Part shown: one piece after another, positions 19,643 through 28,137 of the stretch
How positions within the stretch are numbered: position 1 is the first letter of the stretch
Layout of the letters: every line of letters begins with the position of its first letter
Source: Corallococcus caeni
GTDB lineage: Bacteria; Myxococcota; Myxococcia; Myxococcales; Myxococcaceae
Assembly (NCBI RefSeq): GCF_036245865.1
Contig: NZ_BTTW01000001.1
Location: 1,178,001-1,242,000, forward strand
DNA length: 64,000 nt
Direction: 5' to 3'
Made by a program: the position numbers and the translations under genes
The notes under the pieces: generated by a model
Told to the model about the DNA's origin: nothing
Database searches by the model: none
The model's input: only the letters and a program-made list of their open reading frames with translations

Positions 19643-21637
19643 ATGAAACTGAAACTGACCCAGGCGGTGAGTGCCCTCTCGTTGCTGGCCGCGGCATGCG
19701 GCCCGATGCCAGAAGGCCAGGAGCCCGACAGCGAGCAGATCGGTCACACGGCGCAGATGATCCGCCGCGCCCGGGCCGTTCCCAACGAGTACATCGTCGT
19801 CCTGCGCGACTCCACCCAGGAGGTCCGGCAGCAAGGGGCGGCGAACATCGCCCGGGAGCTGGTGTCCCTGGGCGGGGGCAAGGTGCTGCGGACCTATGAG
19901 CACTCCATCCACGGCTTCCTGGCGAACATGAGCGAGGCGGAGGCCCAGCGCCTCCTATCCGACCCGCGCGTGGCGTACGTGCAGGAGAACGGCCTCATCC
20001 ACGTGTCGGCGACGCAGACCAACGCCACCTGGGGCATCGACCGCATCGACCAGCGGGACCTGCCGCGCAACAGCTCCTACACCTACAACGTCGACGGCAC
20101 CGGCGTGCATGCGTACGTCATCGACACCGGCATCCGGCTGACCCACACGGAGTTCACCGGTCGCCTGGGCAACGGCTACGACTTCATCGACAACGACAGC
20201 GACCCCTCGGACTGCCACGGCCACGGCACGCACGTGTCGGGCACGGTGGGCGGCACGACCTGGGGCGTGGCGAAGAAGGTCACCCTCCACGGCGTGCGGG
20301 TGCTGGACTGCACGGGCTACGGCAACGACGCGCAGGTCATCGGCGGTATCGACTGGGTGGCGGCCAACCACGTCAAGCCCGCGGTCGCCAACATGAGCCT
20401 GGGCGACGTCGGCATCCAGGCCATCGATGACGCGACGGAGCGGTTGATCGCCGCGGGCGTCACGACGGTCGTCGCCGCCGGCAACGACAGCGCCAACGCC
20501 TGCGACTACTCGCCCGCCCGTGCGCCCAACGCCATCACCGTGGGCTCCACCACCAGCAGCGACGGCCGCTCGTCGTTCTCCAATTACGGGACGTGCGTGG
20601 ACATCTTCGCGCCGGGCTCGAGCATCACCTCCGCCTCGAACTCCGGCAACACGTCGAGCACCTCGATGAGCGGCACGTCCATGGCCTCGCCGCACGTGGC
20701 TGGCGCCGCGGCGCTCTACCTGAGCGCCAACCCCAGCGCGACGCCCGCGCAGGTGCGGGACGCGCTGGTGAACAACGCCACGCCGAACAAGGTCACCAGC
20801 CCGGGGACGGGCTCGCCCAACAAGCTGCTGTACACGCTCTTCATCACCGGCGGCGGCGGCAGTGACACCACCCCGCCCACGACGTCCATCACCTCGCCCG
20901 CGGGCGGCTCCACGCTGAGCGGCACCGCGCCCCTGAGCGCCAGCGCCTCCGACAACGTGGGCGTGTCGCGCGTGGAGTTCTACGCGGGCACCGCGCTGCT
21001 GGGCACGGCGACGGCCGCCCCGTACAGCTTCGCGTGGAACACGACGGCGGTGGCCAACGGCACCTACGCGCTGACCACGAAGGCGTATGACGCGGCGAAC
21101 AACGTGGGCACGTCGTCCACGGTGTCGGTGACGGTGAACAACGGCACGGGCAGTTGCTCCATCTCCGAGCAGCTCCTGCTCAACCCGGGCTTCGAGAGCG
21201 GCAACACGGGCTGGACCACCTCGTCGGGCGTCATCGACGGCACCACGTCCGGCAGCGCGCCGCGCACGGGCACTTACAAGGCCTACCTGAACGGCTACGG
21301 CGCCACGCGCACCGAGTTCGCCTACCAGGACGTCACCATCCCCGCCTCCGCGTGCAGCGCCACGCTCACCTTCTGGGCGCGCATCACCACGGCGGAGACC
21401 ACGACCAGCACGGCCTACGACAAGCTGGCCGTCCAGGTGCGCAACAGCGCGGGCACGGTGCTGGCCACGCTGGCCACGTACAGCAACCTGGACAAGGGCA
21501 CGGCCTACGTGCAGCGGACGTTCGACCTGGCCGCGTACAAGGGCCAGACCGTCCGCATCTACTTCAACGGCACGGAGGACTCGTCGCTGCAGACGAGCTT
21601 CTTCCTGGATGACACCGCGCTGAACATCGTCCGGTAG
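19643..21637 (+). CDS. Secreted subtilisin-like (S8) serine protease
   Basis: A 664-aa extracellular protease. Signal or lipobox region MKLKLTQAVSALSLLAAACG, I9 propeptide inhibitor (about 48-125, ending YVQENGLIHV), S8 catalytic domain with Asp-161 (VIDTGI), His-194 (HGHGTHVSG) and Ser-346 (SGTSMASPHVAG), a bacterial Ig-like domain (about 412-500, TPPTTSITSPAGGSTLSG) and a C-terminal carbohydrate-binding-like jelly roll starting LLLNPGFESGNTGW (about 510-664). The last two modules occur again in the M4 protease at 34089. LAAAC could lipidate the protein, but a plain signal peptide is also possible. Followed by a strong terminator. A likely predation or feeding protease. Confidence 0.94.
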   Translation: MKLKLTQAVSALSLLAAACGPMPEGQEPDSEQIGHTAQMIRRARAVPNEYIVVLRDSTQEVRQQGAANIARELVSLGGGKVLRTYEHSIHGFLANMSEAEAQRLLSDPRVAYVQENGLIHVSATQTNATWGIDRIDQRDLPRNSSYTYNVDGTGVHAYVIDTGIRLTHTEFTGRLGNGYDFIDNDSDPSDCHGHGTHVSGTVGGTTWGVAKKVTLHGVRVLDCTGYGNDAQVIGGIDWVAANHVKPAVANMSLGDVGIQAIDDATERLIAAGVTTVVAAGNDSANACDYSPARAPNAITVGSTTSSDGRSSFSNYGTCVDIFAPGSSITSASNSGNTSSTSMSGTSMASPHVAGAAALYLSANPSATPAQVRDALVNNATPNKVTSPGTGSPNKLLYTLFITGGGGSDTTPPTTSITSPAGGSTLSGTAPLSASASDNVGVSRVEFYAGTALLGTATAAPYSFAWNTTAVANGTYALTTKAYDAANNVGTSSTVSVTVNNGTGSCSISEQLLLNPGFESGNTGWTTSSGVIDGTTSGSAPRTGTYKAYLNGYGATRTEFAYQDVTIPASACSATLTFWARITTAETTTSTAYDKLAVQVRNSAGTVLATLATYSNLDKGTAYVQRTFDLAAYKGQTVRIYFNGTEDSSLQTSFFLDDTALNIVR

Positions 21638-21690
21638 TCCTCCGGACGAAACGAAACCGGGAACACGCACGAAAGTGCGTTGTTCCAGGG

Positions 21691-21724
21691 CCCAGCAACC
21701 CCACCGGGTTGCTGGGCTTTTCTT
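21691..21724 (+). terminator. Rho-independent terminator after the S8 protease gene
   Basis: An 11-bp perfect stem (CCCAGCAACCC / GGGTTGCTGGG) with a 4-base loop is followed by CTTTTCTTT. Position fits termination of the protease transcript 50 bases past its stop. Confidence 0.88.
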
Positions 21725-21767
21725 TGGCCACGCTCCGTCCCGAGCCACGACGATAGAGGGAGACCCG

Positions 21768-23756
21768 ATGCTGCCGCGCCCTGGGGTGCTGGTGTTGATG
21801 CTGTGGGCCGTGCCCGCGCTGGCGGCGGACGTGCCGCCCGTGATTCCCCGGGAGCTGCTCTTCGGCAACCCCGTCCGGGATGATCCGACGCTGTCCCCGG
21901 ACGGCGAGAAGCTGGCCTGGGTCGCGCCCGATGCGAAGGGCGTCATGCAGGTCTGGGTGCGGACGCTGCAAGGCAAGGACGACACCCGCGCCATCACGAA
22001 GGAGCCCGAGCGGGGCGTCCGGTATTACGAATGGGCGCAGGACTCGCGCACCCTCCTCTACCCTCAAGACTCCGACGGCGACGAGAACACCCATGTCTAC
22101 GCCGCCGACCTGTCGACTGGCGTGGTGCGCGACCTGACGCCCTTCCAGGGCATCCGCGCCCGGCTGCTGGAGGCCTCGCCCACCGCGCCGCGTGAGGTCC
22201 TGGTGACGATGAACCTCCGGGAGCGCACGGGCTCGGACATCTACCGCGTGTCGCTCGACACCGGCGCCATCACGCTCGACACGCAGGACCCGGGCGACGT
22301 GATGACCTGGACGGCGGACGCGAAGCTGAGCGTGCGCGGCGCGCTGGCGCAGAAGCCGGACGGCACCACGGTGCTGCGCGTCCGGGACTCCGTACGGACC
22401 CCGTGGCGGACGCTGCTGGAGGTGCCCCTGCGCGAGAACGTCTTCCCGCAGTACATGGGCTTCATCGGCTTCTCGCGCGACGGCGCCAGGGTGTACCTGA
22501 AGAGTCCGCACGGCTCCAACACCTCAAGAGTGGTGGAGAAGGTGCTGCGCACGGGCGCGGAGAAGGTGCTCGCGGAGGACGCGGGCTCGGATGTGATGGA
22601 CGTCCTCTTCCACCCCGAGCGCAAGGTGGTCCAGGCGGTGGCCTTCAACACCGACGGCCACCTGCGGTGGAAGGTGCTGGACGCGAGCCTGCGCGAGGAT
22701 TTCGAGGCGCTGGGCCGCGTGGCGGACGGGGACTTCTCCCTGGTCAGCCGTGACCGCGCGGACCGCCGGTGGGTGGTGGCCTTCGAGCAGGACGCCGCCC
22801 CCTTGCGCTACTACACCTACGACCGCTCCAGCCGCCGCGCCGAGCTGCTCTTCTCCAACCAGCCCGCGCTGGATCAGGCGCCGCTGGCGCGGATGAAGCC
22901 CTTCCAGCTGAAGTCCCGCGACGGCCTGACGCTGACGGGCTACCTCACGCGGCCGGTGGACGCGCCGCCGGGCCCGCTGCCCACGGTGCTGCTGGTGCAC
23001 GGAGGCCCGTGGACGCGGGACACGTGGCGCTTCAGCCCGGAGGTGCAGTGGCTGGCGAACCGGGGCTACGCGGTGCTCCAGGTCAACTTCCGCGCGTCCG
23101 CGGGGCTGGGCAAGGCCTTCCTCAACGCGGGCAACCGCCAGTGGGGCCGCGCGATGAACGACGACCTGGAGGACGCGGTGGCGTGGGCGGTGAAGGAGGG
23201 CCAGGCGGACCCCGCGCGAGTCGCCATCATGGGCAGTTCCTACGGCGGCTACGCGGCGCTGGCGGGCGCGGCGTTCAGCCCCACGGTGTATCGCTGCGCG
23301 GTGGATGCCTTTGGCATCTCCAACCTCTTCACGTTCCTGAAGTCCTTCCCCCCGCAGTGGCAGGTCATCCGGGGCTCGTATGCGCAGCGCGTGGGCGACG
23401 TGGACGACCCGGCCGAGCAGGAGCGGCTGCGCGCCACCTCGCCCGTCTTCGCCGTGGACCGCGTCCGCGTCCCGATGTTCGTGGCGCAGGGAGCGAACGA
23501 CCCGCGAGTGAAGCAGGCCGAGTCCGAGCAGATGGTGGCCGCGCTGGAGAAGGCCGGGCGCGACGTGACGTACGTGCTCTATCCCGACGAAGGCCACGGC
23601 TTCTACCAGCCGGAGAACAACCTGGACTACCACGCGCGCGTGGAGGCGTTCCTGGCGCGGCACCTCGGCGGCCGGCTGGAGCCGCTGCCGAAGGAAGGGC
23701 GCGTGCAGGGCTCCAGCGCCGTCATCCGTCAATCCGGCGGCGGCGCGGCGAAGTAA
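21768..23756 (+). CDS. S9 prolyl oligopeptidase-family serine peptidase
   Basis: A 662-aa exported peptidase: signal peptide (MLPRPGVLVLMLWAVPALA), a beta-propeller (about 25-380) that gates substrate size, and a C-terminal alpha/beta-hydrolase with Ser-491 (GSSYGG), Asp-578 (GANDPRV) and His-610 (EGHGFY). Members cleave short peptides, often as dipeptidyl or acylaminoacyl peptidases. ATG at 21768 is chosen for the GAGGGAG upstream and the signal peptide. Just downstream of the S8 protease and its terminator, so it has its own promoter. Confidence 0.92.
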   Translation: MLPRPGVLVLMLWAVPALAADVPPVIPRELLFGNPVRDDPTLSPDGEKLAWVAPDAKGVMQVWVRTLQGKDDTRAITKEPERGVRYYEWAQDSRTLLYPQDSDGDENTHVYAADLSTGVVRDLTPFQGIRARLLEASPTAPREVLVTMNLRERTGSDIYRVSLDTGAITLDTQDPGDVMTWTADAKLSVRGALAQKPDGTTVLRVRDSVRTPWRTLLEVPLRENVFPQYMGFIGFSRDGARVYLKSPHGSNTSRVVEKVLRTGAEKVLAEDAGSDVMDVLFHPERKVVQAVAFNTDGHLRWKVLDASLREDFEALGRVADGDFSLVSRDRADRRWVVAFEQDAAPLRYYTYDRSSRRAELLFSNQPALDQAPLARMKPFQLKSRDGLTLTGYLTRPVDAPPGPLPTVLLVHGGPWTRDTWRFSPEVQWLANRGYAVLQVNFRASAGLGKAFLNAGNRQWGRAMNDDLEDAVAWAVKEGQADPARVAIMGSSYGGYAALAGAAFSPTVYRCAVDAFGISNLFTFLKSFPPQWQVIRGSYAQRVGDVDDPAEQERLRATSPVFAVDRVRVPMFVAQGANDPRVKQAESEQMVAALEKAGRDVTYVLYPDEGHGFYQPENNLDYHARVEAFLARHLGGRLEPLPKEGRVQGSSAVIRQSGGGAAK

Positions 23757-23767
23757 GGGGTGGCCCG

Positions 23768-24553
23768 TTACGCGGCCACGAAGCCATGGCCGCGGACCTT
23801 GTCCGGCGTGGTGCCCGTCATCCGCCGGAACATCGCGATGAAGGCGGAGGCGCTGCTGTAGCCCAGGTCCAGCGCGATGGCCTCCACCGCGAGTCCCTGC
23901 TCCAGCATCGCGAGCGCCTTGACCACGCGCAGCCGCTGGCGCCATTCGCTGAACGACAGCCCCAGCTGCTGCTGGCAGCGCCGCTCCAGCGTGCGCTCCG
24001 TGGTGTGCAGCGCCTTGGCCCACTCGGCCAGGGAGCGCTCCTCCTCCGGATGTTGCTCGAGCGCCGTGAGGACCGGCGCCAGGAGCGGATCATCGGACAT
24101 GGGCAGGTAGCTCCCGTGCGCGGGGGCCAGCGCCAGCTGGTCGATGAGCACCCGGAACAACCTGCGCTCGGCGCTCGTGCGTGGCTGCGCCAAGGCCTGG
24201 GCACGCAGGTGGTCCATCAAGGACTTCATCAGCGGGCTGACCGCCATCGCGCAGGCCGTCCTGGGCAGGCCCCGGCACCACTCGGGGGCGAGGTAGAGCG
24301 AGCAGTGGCTCGCCTCGAAGCGGTTCATGCCCCGGTGCTCGACGTCGGGCGGAAGCCAGATGCCGTACTGCGGTGGCGCGAGGTAGTGGCTGCCCGCCAG
24401 CTTGAGCTCCATCACCCCGCTGAAGGCGTAGACGAACTCACCCCAGGGGTGGCGGTGCTGGGGATAGGCCGCCGCCGCGGGCAGGTTCGCCGCGCGGAAG
24501 TACACGGGGTGTGGAAGCTTTGAGGTGAAGGGAACTTGGAGCTGCTTCGCCAT
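23768..24553 (-). CDS. AraC-family regulator with cupin domain
   Basis: A 261-aa regulator: N-terminal cupin sensor (YPQHRHPWGEFVYAFSGVMEL, about 30-100) and C-terminal double HTH (SLAEWAKALHTTERTLERRCQQQLGLSFSEW then AVEAIALDLGYSSASAFIAMFRRMTGTTP). The HTH order and the GYSSASAFIAMFRR signature are canonical. It diverges from the EamA transporter gene at 24624 with a 70-bp shared promoter region, so it probably regulates the transporter-RidA operon. Confidence 0.9.
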   Translation of the reverse strand: MAKQLQVPFTSKLPHPVYFRAANLPAAAAYPQHRHPWGEFVYAFSGVMELKLAGSHYLAPPQYGIWLPPDVEHRGMNRFEASHCSLYLAPEWCRGLPRTACAMAVSPLMKSLMDHLRAQALAQPRTSAERRLFRVLIDQLALAPAHGSYLPMSDDPLLAPVLTALEQHPEEERSLAEWAKALHTTERTLERRCQQQLGLSFSEWRQRLRVVKALAMLEQGLAVEAIALDLGYSSASAFIAMFRRMTGTTPDKVRGHGFVAA

Positions 24554-24623
24554 GGCGGCTTCTCGGCATGGGTTGTCGGAACCTCGCTATATCCATCCGG
24601 CCCGCCAGCCGCAGGATGAAGTC

Positions 24624-25559
24624 ATGAGTTCTCATCGGAAACCCGCGGACGGCTTCGCGCTCGCGACCATGGTCGTGTTGTGCGCCACCTGGGGCATGCA
24701 GCAGGTGGCCGTGAAGCTGGCCGCTCCGCACATCCCGAACCTGATGCAGATGGCGCTGCGCTCCGGTCTGGCCGCGCTGCTCGTGGGATTGCTGTGCTGG
24801 CTGCGGGGCGAGCGGGGGCTGCTGCGCCGGGGGCCCTGGCGTGCCGGCCTGCTGGTGGGCGTGCTCTTCGCCTCGGAGTTCCTCTTCGTGGCGGAGGGGC
24901 TGCGCCACACGCACGCCTCGCACATGGGCGTCTTCCTCTACACCGCGCCTGTCTTCTCCGCGCTGGGCCTGCACTGGCTCGTGCCCTCCGAGCGCCTGAA
25001 GCGGACGCAGTGGCTGGGCATCGGCGTCGCCTTCGCGGGCATCGCCCTGGCGTTTGGCGGCGGCTGGCTCCAAGGCGGGCTCGGCCCGGACGTGCTGAGG
25101 GGCGATGCGATGGGGCTGCTCGCGGGCCTGGCCTGGGGCGCCACCACCGTGGCGATTCGCGTCTCGGCGCTGTCCGAAGCACCGCCTACGCAGACCCTGC
25201 TGTACCAGCTGGTGGGTGGCGTCGCGCTGCTGCTCCCGGTGGCCCTGCTGACGGGACAGGCCGGCCCCATCACGATGGCGCCCGTGGCCTGGGCGAGCCT
25301 GCTCTTCCAGGGCGTCATCGTCTGCTTCGCCAGCTACCTCACCTGGTTCTGGCTCCTGCGCCGCTATCTCGCCTCCAACCTGTCGGTCTTCTCGTTCATG
25401 ACGCCCCTGTTCGGCGTCAGCGCGGGCATCTTCGTGCTGCACGAGCAGGCGGACCTGTCCTTCGCCGTGGGCGCGGTGCTGGTCCTCACGGGCATTCTCA
25501 TCGTGAGCGGCGCCGGCCTGTTACGCTCCGCGTCCGCGCTGAAGCCAGGCGAGACTTGA
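24624..25559 (+). CDS. EamA/DMT-family transporter
   Basis: A 311-aa inner-membrane protein with about ten hydrophobic segments in two EamA repeats (first about 12-145, second about 160-300, the latter with GLAWGATTVAIRVSAL and FMTPLFGVSAGIFVLHE). DMT permeases of this kind export amino acids, metabolites or drugs. The ATG at 24624 is used; the frame is open upstream into the AraC gene. RidA follows 33 bp downstream on the same strand, which hints at export or detoxification of amino-acid-related compounds. Confidence 0.9.
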   Translation: MSSHRKPADGFALATMVVLCATWGMQQVAVKLAAPHIPNLMQMALRSGLAALLVGLLCWLRGERGLLRRGPWRAGLLVGVLFASEFLFVAEGLRHTHASHMGVFLYTAPVFSALGLHWLVPSERLKRTQWLGIGVAFAGIALAFGGGWLQGGLGPDVLRGDAMGLLAGLAWGATTVAIRVSALSEAPPTQTLLYQLVGGVALLLPVALLTGQAGPITMAPVAWASLLFQGVIVCFASYLTWFWLLRRYLASNLSVFSFMTPLFGVSAGIFVLHEQADLSFAVGAVLVLTGILIVSGAGLLRSASALKPGET

Positions 25560-25592
25560 GCCCCTCACTTGAGCCTCTCAAAGGAGAAGCCC

Positions 25593-25985
25593 ATGACGTC
25601 AGCGAAGCACCAGCCCATCGTCGCGCCTGGACTGCCCAAGCCCGCGGGCCCGTACTCACCCGGCATGCAGCTGGACCGGCTGCTCTTCATCTCCGGACAG
25701 GCGGCCCGGGACCCTGCCACCGGCGTGCAGCCCGAGGGAATCGAGGCGCAGACGGAGCAGGTGCTGCGCAACCTGGAGCGCATCCTCGTGGCGGGCGGCT
25801 CCAGCCTTCAGCACGTCCTGCGCTGCGGCGTCTTCCTGGTGGACATGCAGGAGTTCGCCCGGATGAACGCCGTCTACGAGCGCGTCTTCGCCGGTCACCG
25901 GCCCGCGCGCACCACCGTGCAGGTGTCCGCGCTCCCCGACGCCGGCCTGCGCGTGGAGATTGATTGCATCGCCTACGTGCCTTGA
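25593..25985 (+). CDS. RidA-family enamine/imine deaminase
   Basis: A 130-aa protein of the YjgF/YER057c/UK114 family that hydrolyses reactive enamines and imines formed by PLP enzymes. Family features: GPYSPGM near residue 20, LLFISGQAARDPATG, LRNLERILVAGGSSLQHVLRCGVFLVDM, and RTTVQVSALP with the Arg that anchors substrate carboxylates. The start ATG 25593 has AAAGGAG six bases upstream. Probably cotranscribed with the EamA transporter. Confidence 0.92.
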   Translation: MTSAKHQPIVAPGLPKPAGPYSPGMQLDRLLFISGQAARDPATGVQPEGIEAQTEQVLRNLERILVAGGSSLQHVLRCGVFLVDMQEFARMNAVYERVFAGHRPARTTVQVSALPDAGLRVEIDCIAYVP

Positions 25986-26287
25986 CGTCCGCGAGCGGCT
26001 GCCCCCCGACATCGAGGCGCGCCATCGCAAGGTCGCGCTTCAATGTGTGACGGCAATCCTGGGGGATATGCACGCCACGACGGCCGAGCCGCCGTCGACG
26101 TCGGAGATGGCAACAGAATCTCCAGCGCCATGGCCTCGCTGTAGCCGCCGAAGCGAAAGGGCTGTCTTCACGGCACATGCCAACGCATCGCCAGACACAT
26201 CCCGAAACGACAGGCATTGTTTAACATACTTGCTTGTGACAATTCGCACCACAGCGCAGGGTTGGGGCATGCGAGCATGCCAGGCTG
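25986..26287. other. Intergenic region without a supported gene
   Basis: 302 bases between the end of ridA and the end of a convergent hydrolase gene. The part from 26210 is AT-richer than its surroundings. I see no convincing ORF, terminator hairpin or repeat. Confidence 0.5.
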
Positions 26288-27292
26288 TTATTTGGATTCG
26301 ACCCGGCCGAGCGGGTGGGCTGCGCCCATGAGCGCGGCTTGCGCCTCCTGCCAGGCGGGGTCTGCCGGATGGAGCGCGGTGCGGAGGTAGGCCCAGGTGA
26401 GGCGCTGGACGGCGGCCACCCGCTCGGGGTTCTCATCCGTGGTCTCGGCGACGTCATAGCCAGAGACTCCGCCCAGCCCGTGCCCCGCGTCGAACAGGGT
26501 GATCAGGGACTTGGGGCCTGGGGCGAGGAAGTACGGATCCGCGTGCCAGGAGGGGCCCGCGACCGTCAGGTGAGGCGAGTCGTCCTTGTCGCCGGCGACC
26601 ACGAGCGCGGGCGTCGCCATCCTGGAGAAGTCGATGGTCGAGAAGAAGGGGTAGTTCTCGGCCGCGAACCTGCTGAGGGCGTCTCCTCCCCTGCCGGGCG
26701 CGGCGAGCAGCACGCCTGCCTGGATCCGCGGTTCGTGGAGGTTCACTTCCGTTCCGTGCGAGTCCTTGTACCGAGCGCCAAGCAACAGGCTCGCGGTGTG
26801 CCCACCCAGTGAGTGCCCCATGACGGCCACCCGGCTCCGGTCCAGGCGCCCGGCGAGCCCAACGACCGCACGCTCAATCACATCCAACTGGTCAAGGATG
26901 CGCGTCATGTCCTGGGCCCGCGACTTCAAGAACAGAGGCGCATCGGGGGCATCAGGCCCCAGGGTGAGCGTCTTGGAGTCGAGATGCGTGGGCTGGATGA
27001 CGACGAAGCCATGTGCCGCGAAATAGTTGGCGAGTGGGGCGTAGCCGTTCAATGACGAGAGGTGATTGGAGCGCCCGTGGCCGTGCGACAGCAGAAGGAC
27101 GGGCAGCCCGCTTCCGGTCACGGGCGCGGAGACTCGCACCTGGAGCTCGACGGCGCGGCCGGGCGCTGGCAGCACGATGGGACCGAGGGAGAGGACGGGC
27201 GTGGGAGTGGTGGCTGCGGAAGTCGGCTTGCTCATGCTCGTCTTCGTACCGCCCGCCGTTGTTCTGTGATTGGAAGGACCGGACATTTTCAT
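26288..27292 (-). CDS. Alpha/beta hydrolase (dienelactone hydrolase or PAF-acetylhydrolase-like)
   Basis: A 334-aa hydrolase with HGHGRSNHLSS oxyanion region near residue 70, nucleophile elbow MGHSLGG with Ser-161, acid in VAGDKDDSP near 235 and His in DAGHGLGG near 270. The spacing and the long N-terminal strand region resemble platelet-activating-factor acetylhydrolase-like esterases. Start ATG 27292 has GGAGG five bases before it; later ATGs (27286, 27235) are possible. Divergent from an AraC gene at 27358, a likely regulator. Confidence 0.82.
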   Translation of the reverse strand: MKMSGPSNHRTTAGGTKTSMSKPTSAATTPTPVLSLGPIVLPAPGRAVELQVRVSAPVTGSGLPVLLLSHGHGRSNHLSSLNGYAPLANYFAAHGFVVIQPTHLDSKTLTLGPDAPDAPLFLKSRAQDMTRILDQLDVIERAVVGLAGRLDRSRVAVMGHSLGGHTASLLLGARYKDSHGTEVNLHEPRIQAGVLLAAPGRGGDALSRFAAENYPFFSTIDFSRMATPALVVAGDKDDSPHLTVAGPSWHADPYFLAPGPKSLITLFDAGHGLGGVSGYDVAETTDENPERVAAVQRLTWAYLRTALHPADPAWQEAQAALMGAAHPLGRVESK

Positions 27293-27357
27293 CGTGCCCT
27301 CCGCGCCGGCTTGAACGGATGCAGTGTCCGCGCGAGAGTCCGAGCGTGCCGCTCACG

Positions 27358-28122
27358 ATGGACTCCGCCGCCTCGACGTTCTCGCTTGCCCGCTTCGTCG
27401 AAGACGTTCGCGCGCTCGTGCCAGTCGCTGGAAACACACGTCACGAACGGCTGCCCGACGGAAGAATGACGCTTGTCTTTCGAGTGCTCGAGGAGGGGCG
27501 CAAAGGAGATGTGTGCGTCGCAGGCCCGCGAACGCGGGCGTTGTTCAAGGACGCACCCGGCGTCGTGCGGGCGGTCATCCTCCAGTTCAAGCCGGGCTGG
27601 TCGGCGCCGCTGCTGGGCGTCTCGGCGAACGCGCTGACGGATCAGATCATCCCGCTGGAAGACCTCTGGGGCCGGCCGGGCGGCGACCTCCTTCACGAGC
27701 TGCTCGCGGCGCGAAGCCTGCCGGAGGTGTTTGACCGGCTCTCCCACGCGATTGCCCTGCGCACCCACCAGACCTTCGAGCCAGCGTCGGCACGGCTCGC
27801 TCGCCGCGCGGTTCGCTTGCTTGAAGCAGACGAGGTTCGGGTGGAGACCGTGGCGGAGCAACTGGGCGTCACGGCGAGACATCTTCGCCGAGCCTTCACG
27901 GAGCACGTCGGCATCGGGCCGAAGGACTACGCGCGGACCGTTCGCCTGCAGCGCGCCGTGCGGATGGCGGCGACCTCGAAGGACTGGAGACGCATCGCCG
28001 TGGACGCGGGCTATTACGACCAGGCGCACCTCATCGCGGACTTCCGGGAGCTCGTCGGGCTCACCCCAGGCGCCTTCCTGAAGTCCGCTGAGCGCGGGCA
28101 TCCCGCAGGGCACGGGTGCTAA
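27358..28122 (+). CDS. AraC-family regulator
   Basis: A 254-aa regulator with an N-terminal sensor domain of the DUF6597 type (RHERLPDGRMTLVFRVLEEG, then GVVRAVILQFKPGWSAPLLGVSANALTDQIIPLEDLWG) and a C-terminal HTH_18 (VRVETVAEQLGVTARHLRRAFTEHVGIGPKDYARTVRL ... WRRIAVDAGYYDQAHLIADFRELVGLTPGAF). The start is uncertain: ATG 27358 is used; ATG 27319 is also in frame, and neither has a good RBS. Divergent from the hydrolase gene at 27292, so a regulator-target pair is likely. Confidence 0.85.
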   Translation: MDSAASTFSLARFVEDVRALVPVAGNTRHERLPDGRMTLVFRVLEEGRKGDVCVAGPRTRALFKDAPGVVRAVILQFKPGWSAPLLGVSANALTDQIIPLEDLWGRPGGDLLHELLAARSLPEVFDRLSHAIALRTHQTFEPASARLARRAVRLLEADEVRVETVAEQLGVTARHLRRAFTEHVGIGPKDYARTVRLQRAVRMAATSKDWRRIAVDAGYYDQAHLIADFRELVGLTPGAFLKSAERGHPAGHGC

Positions 28123-28137
28123 TTTCCCCGGGCCCCC

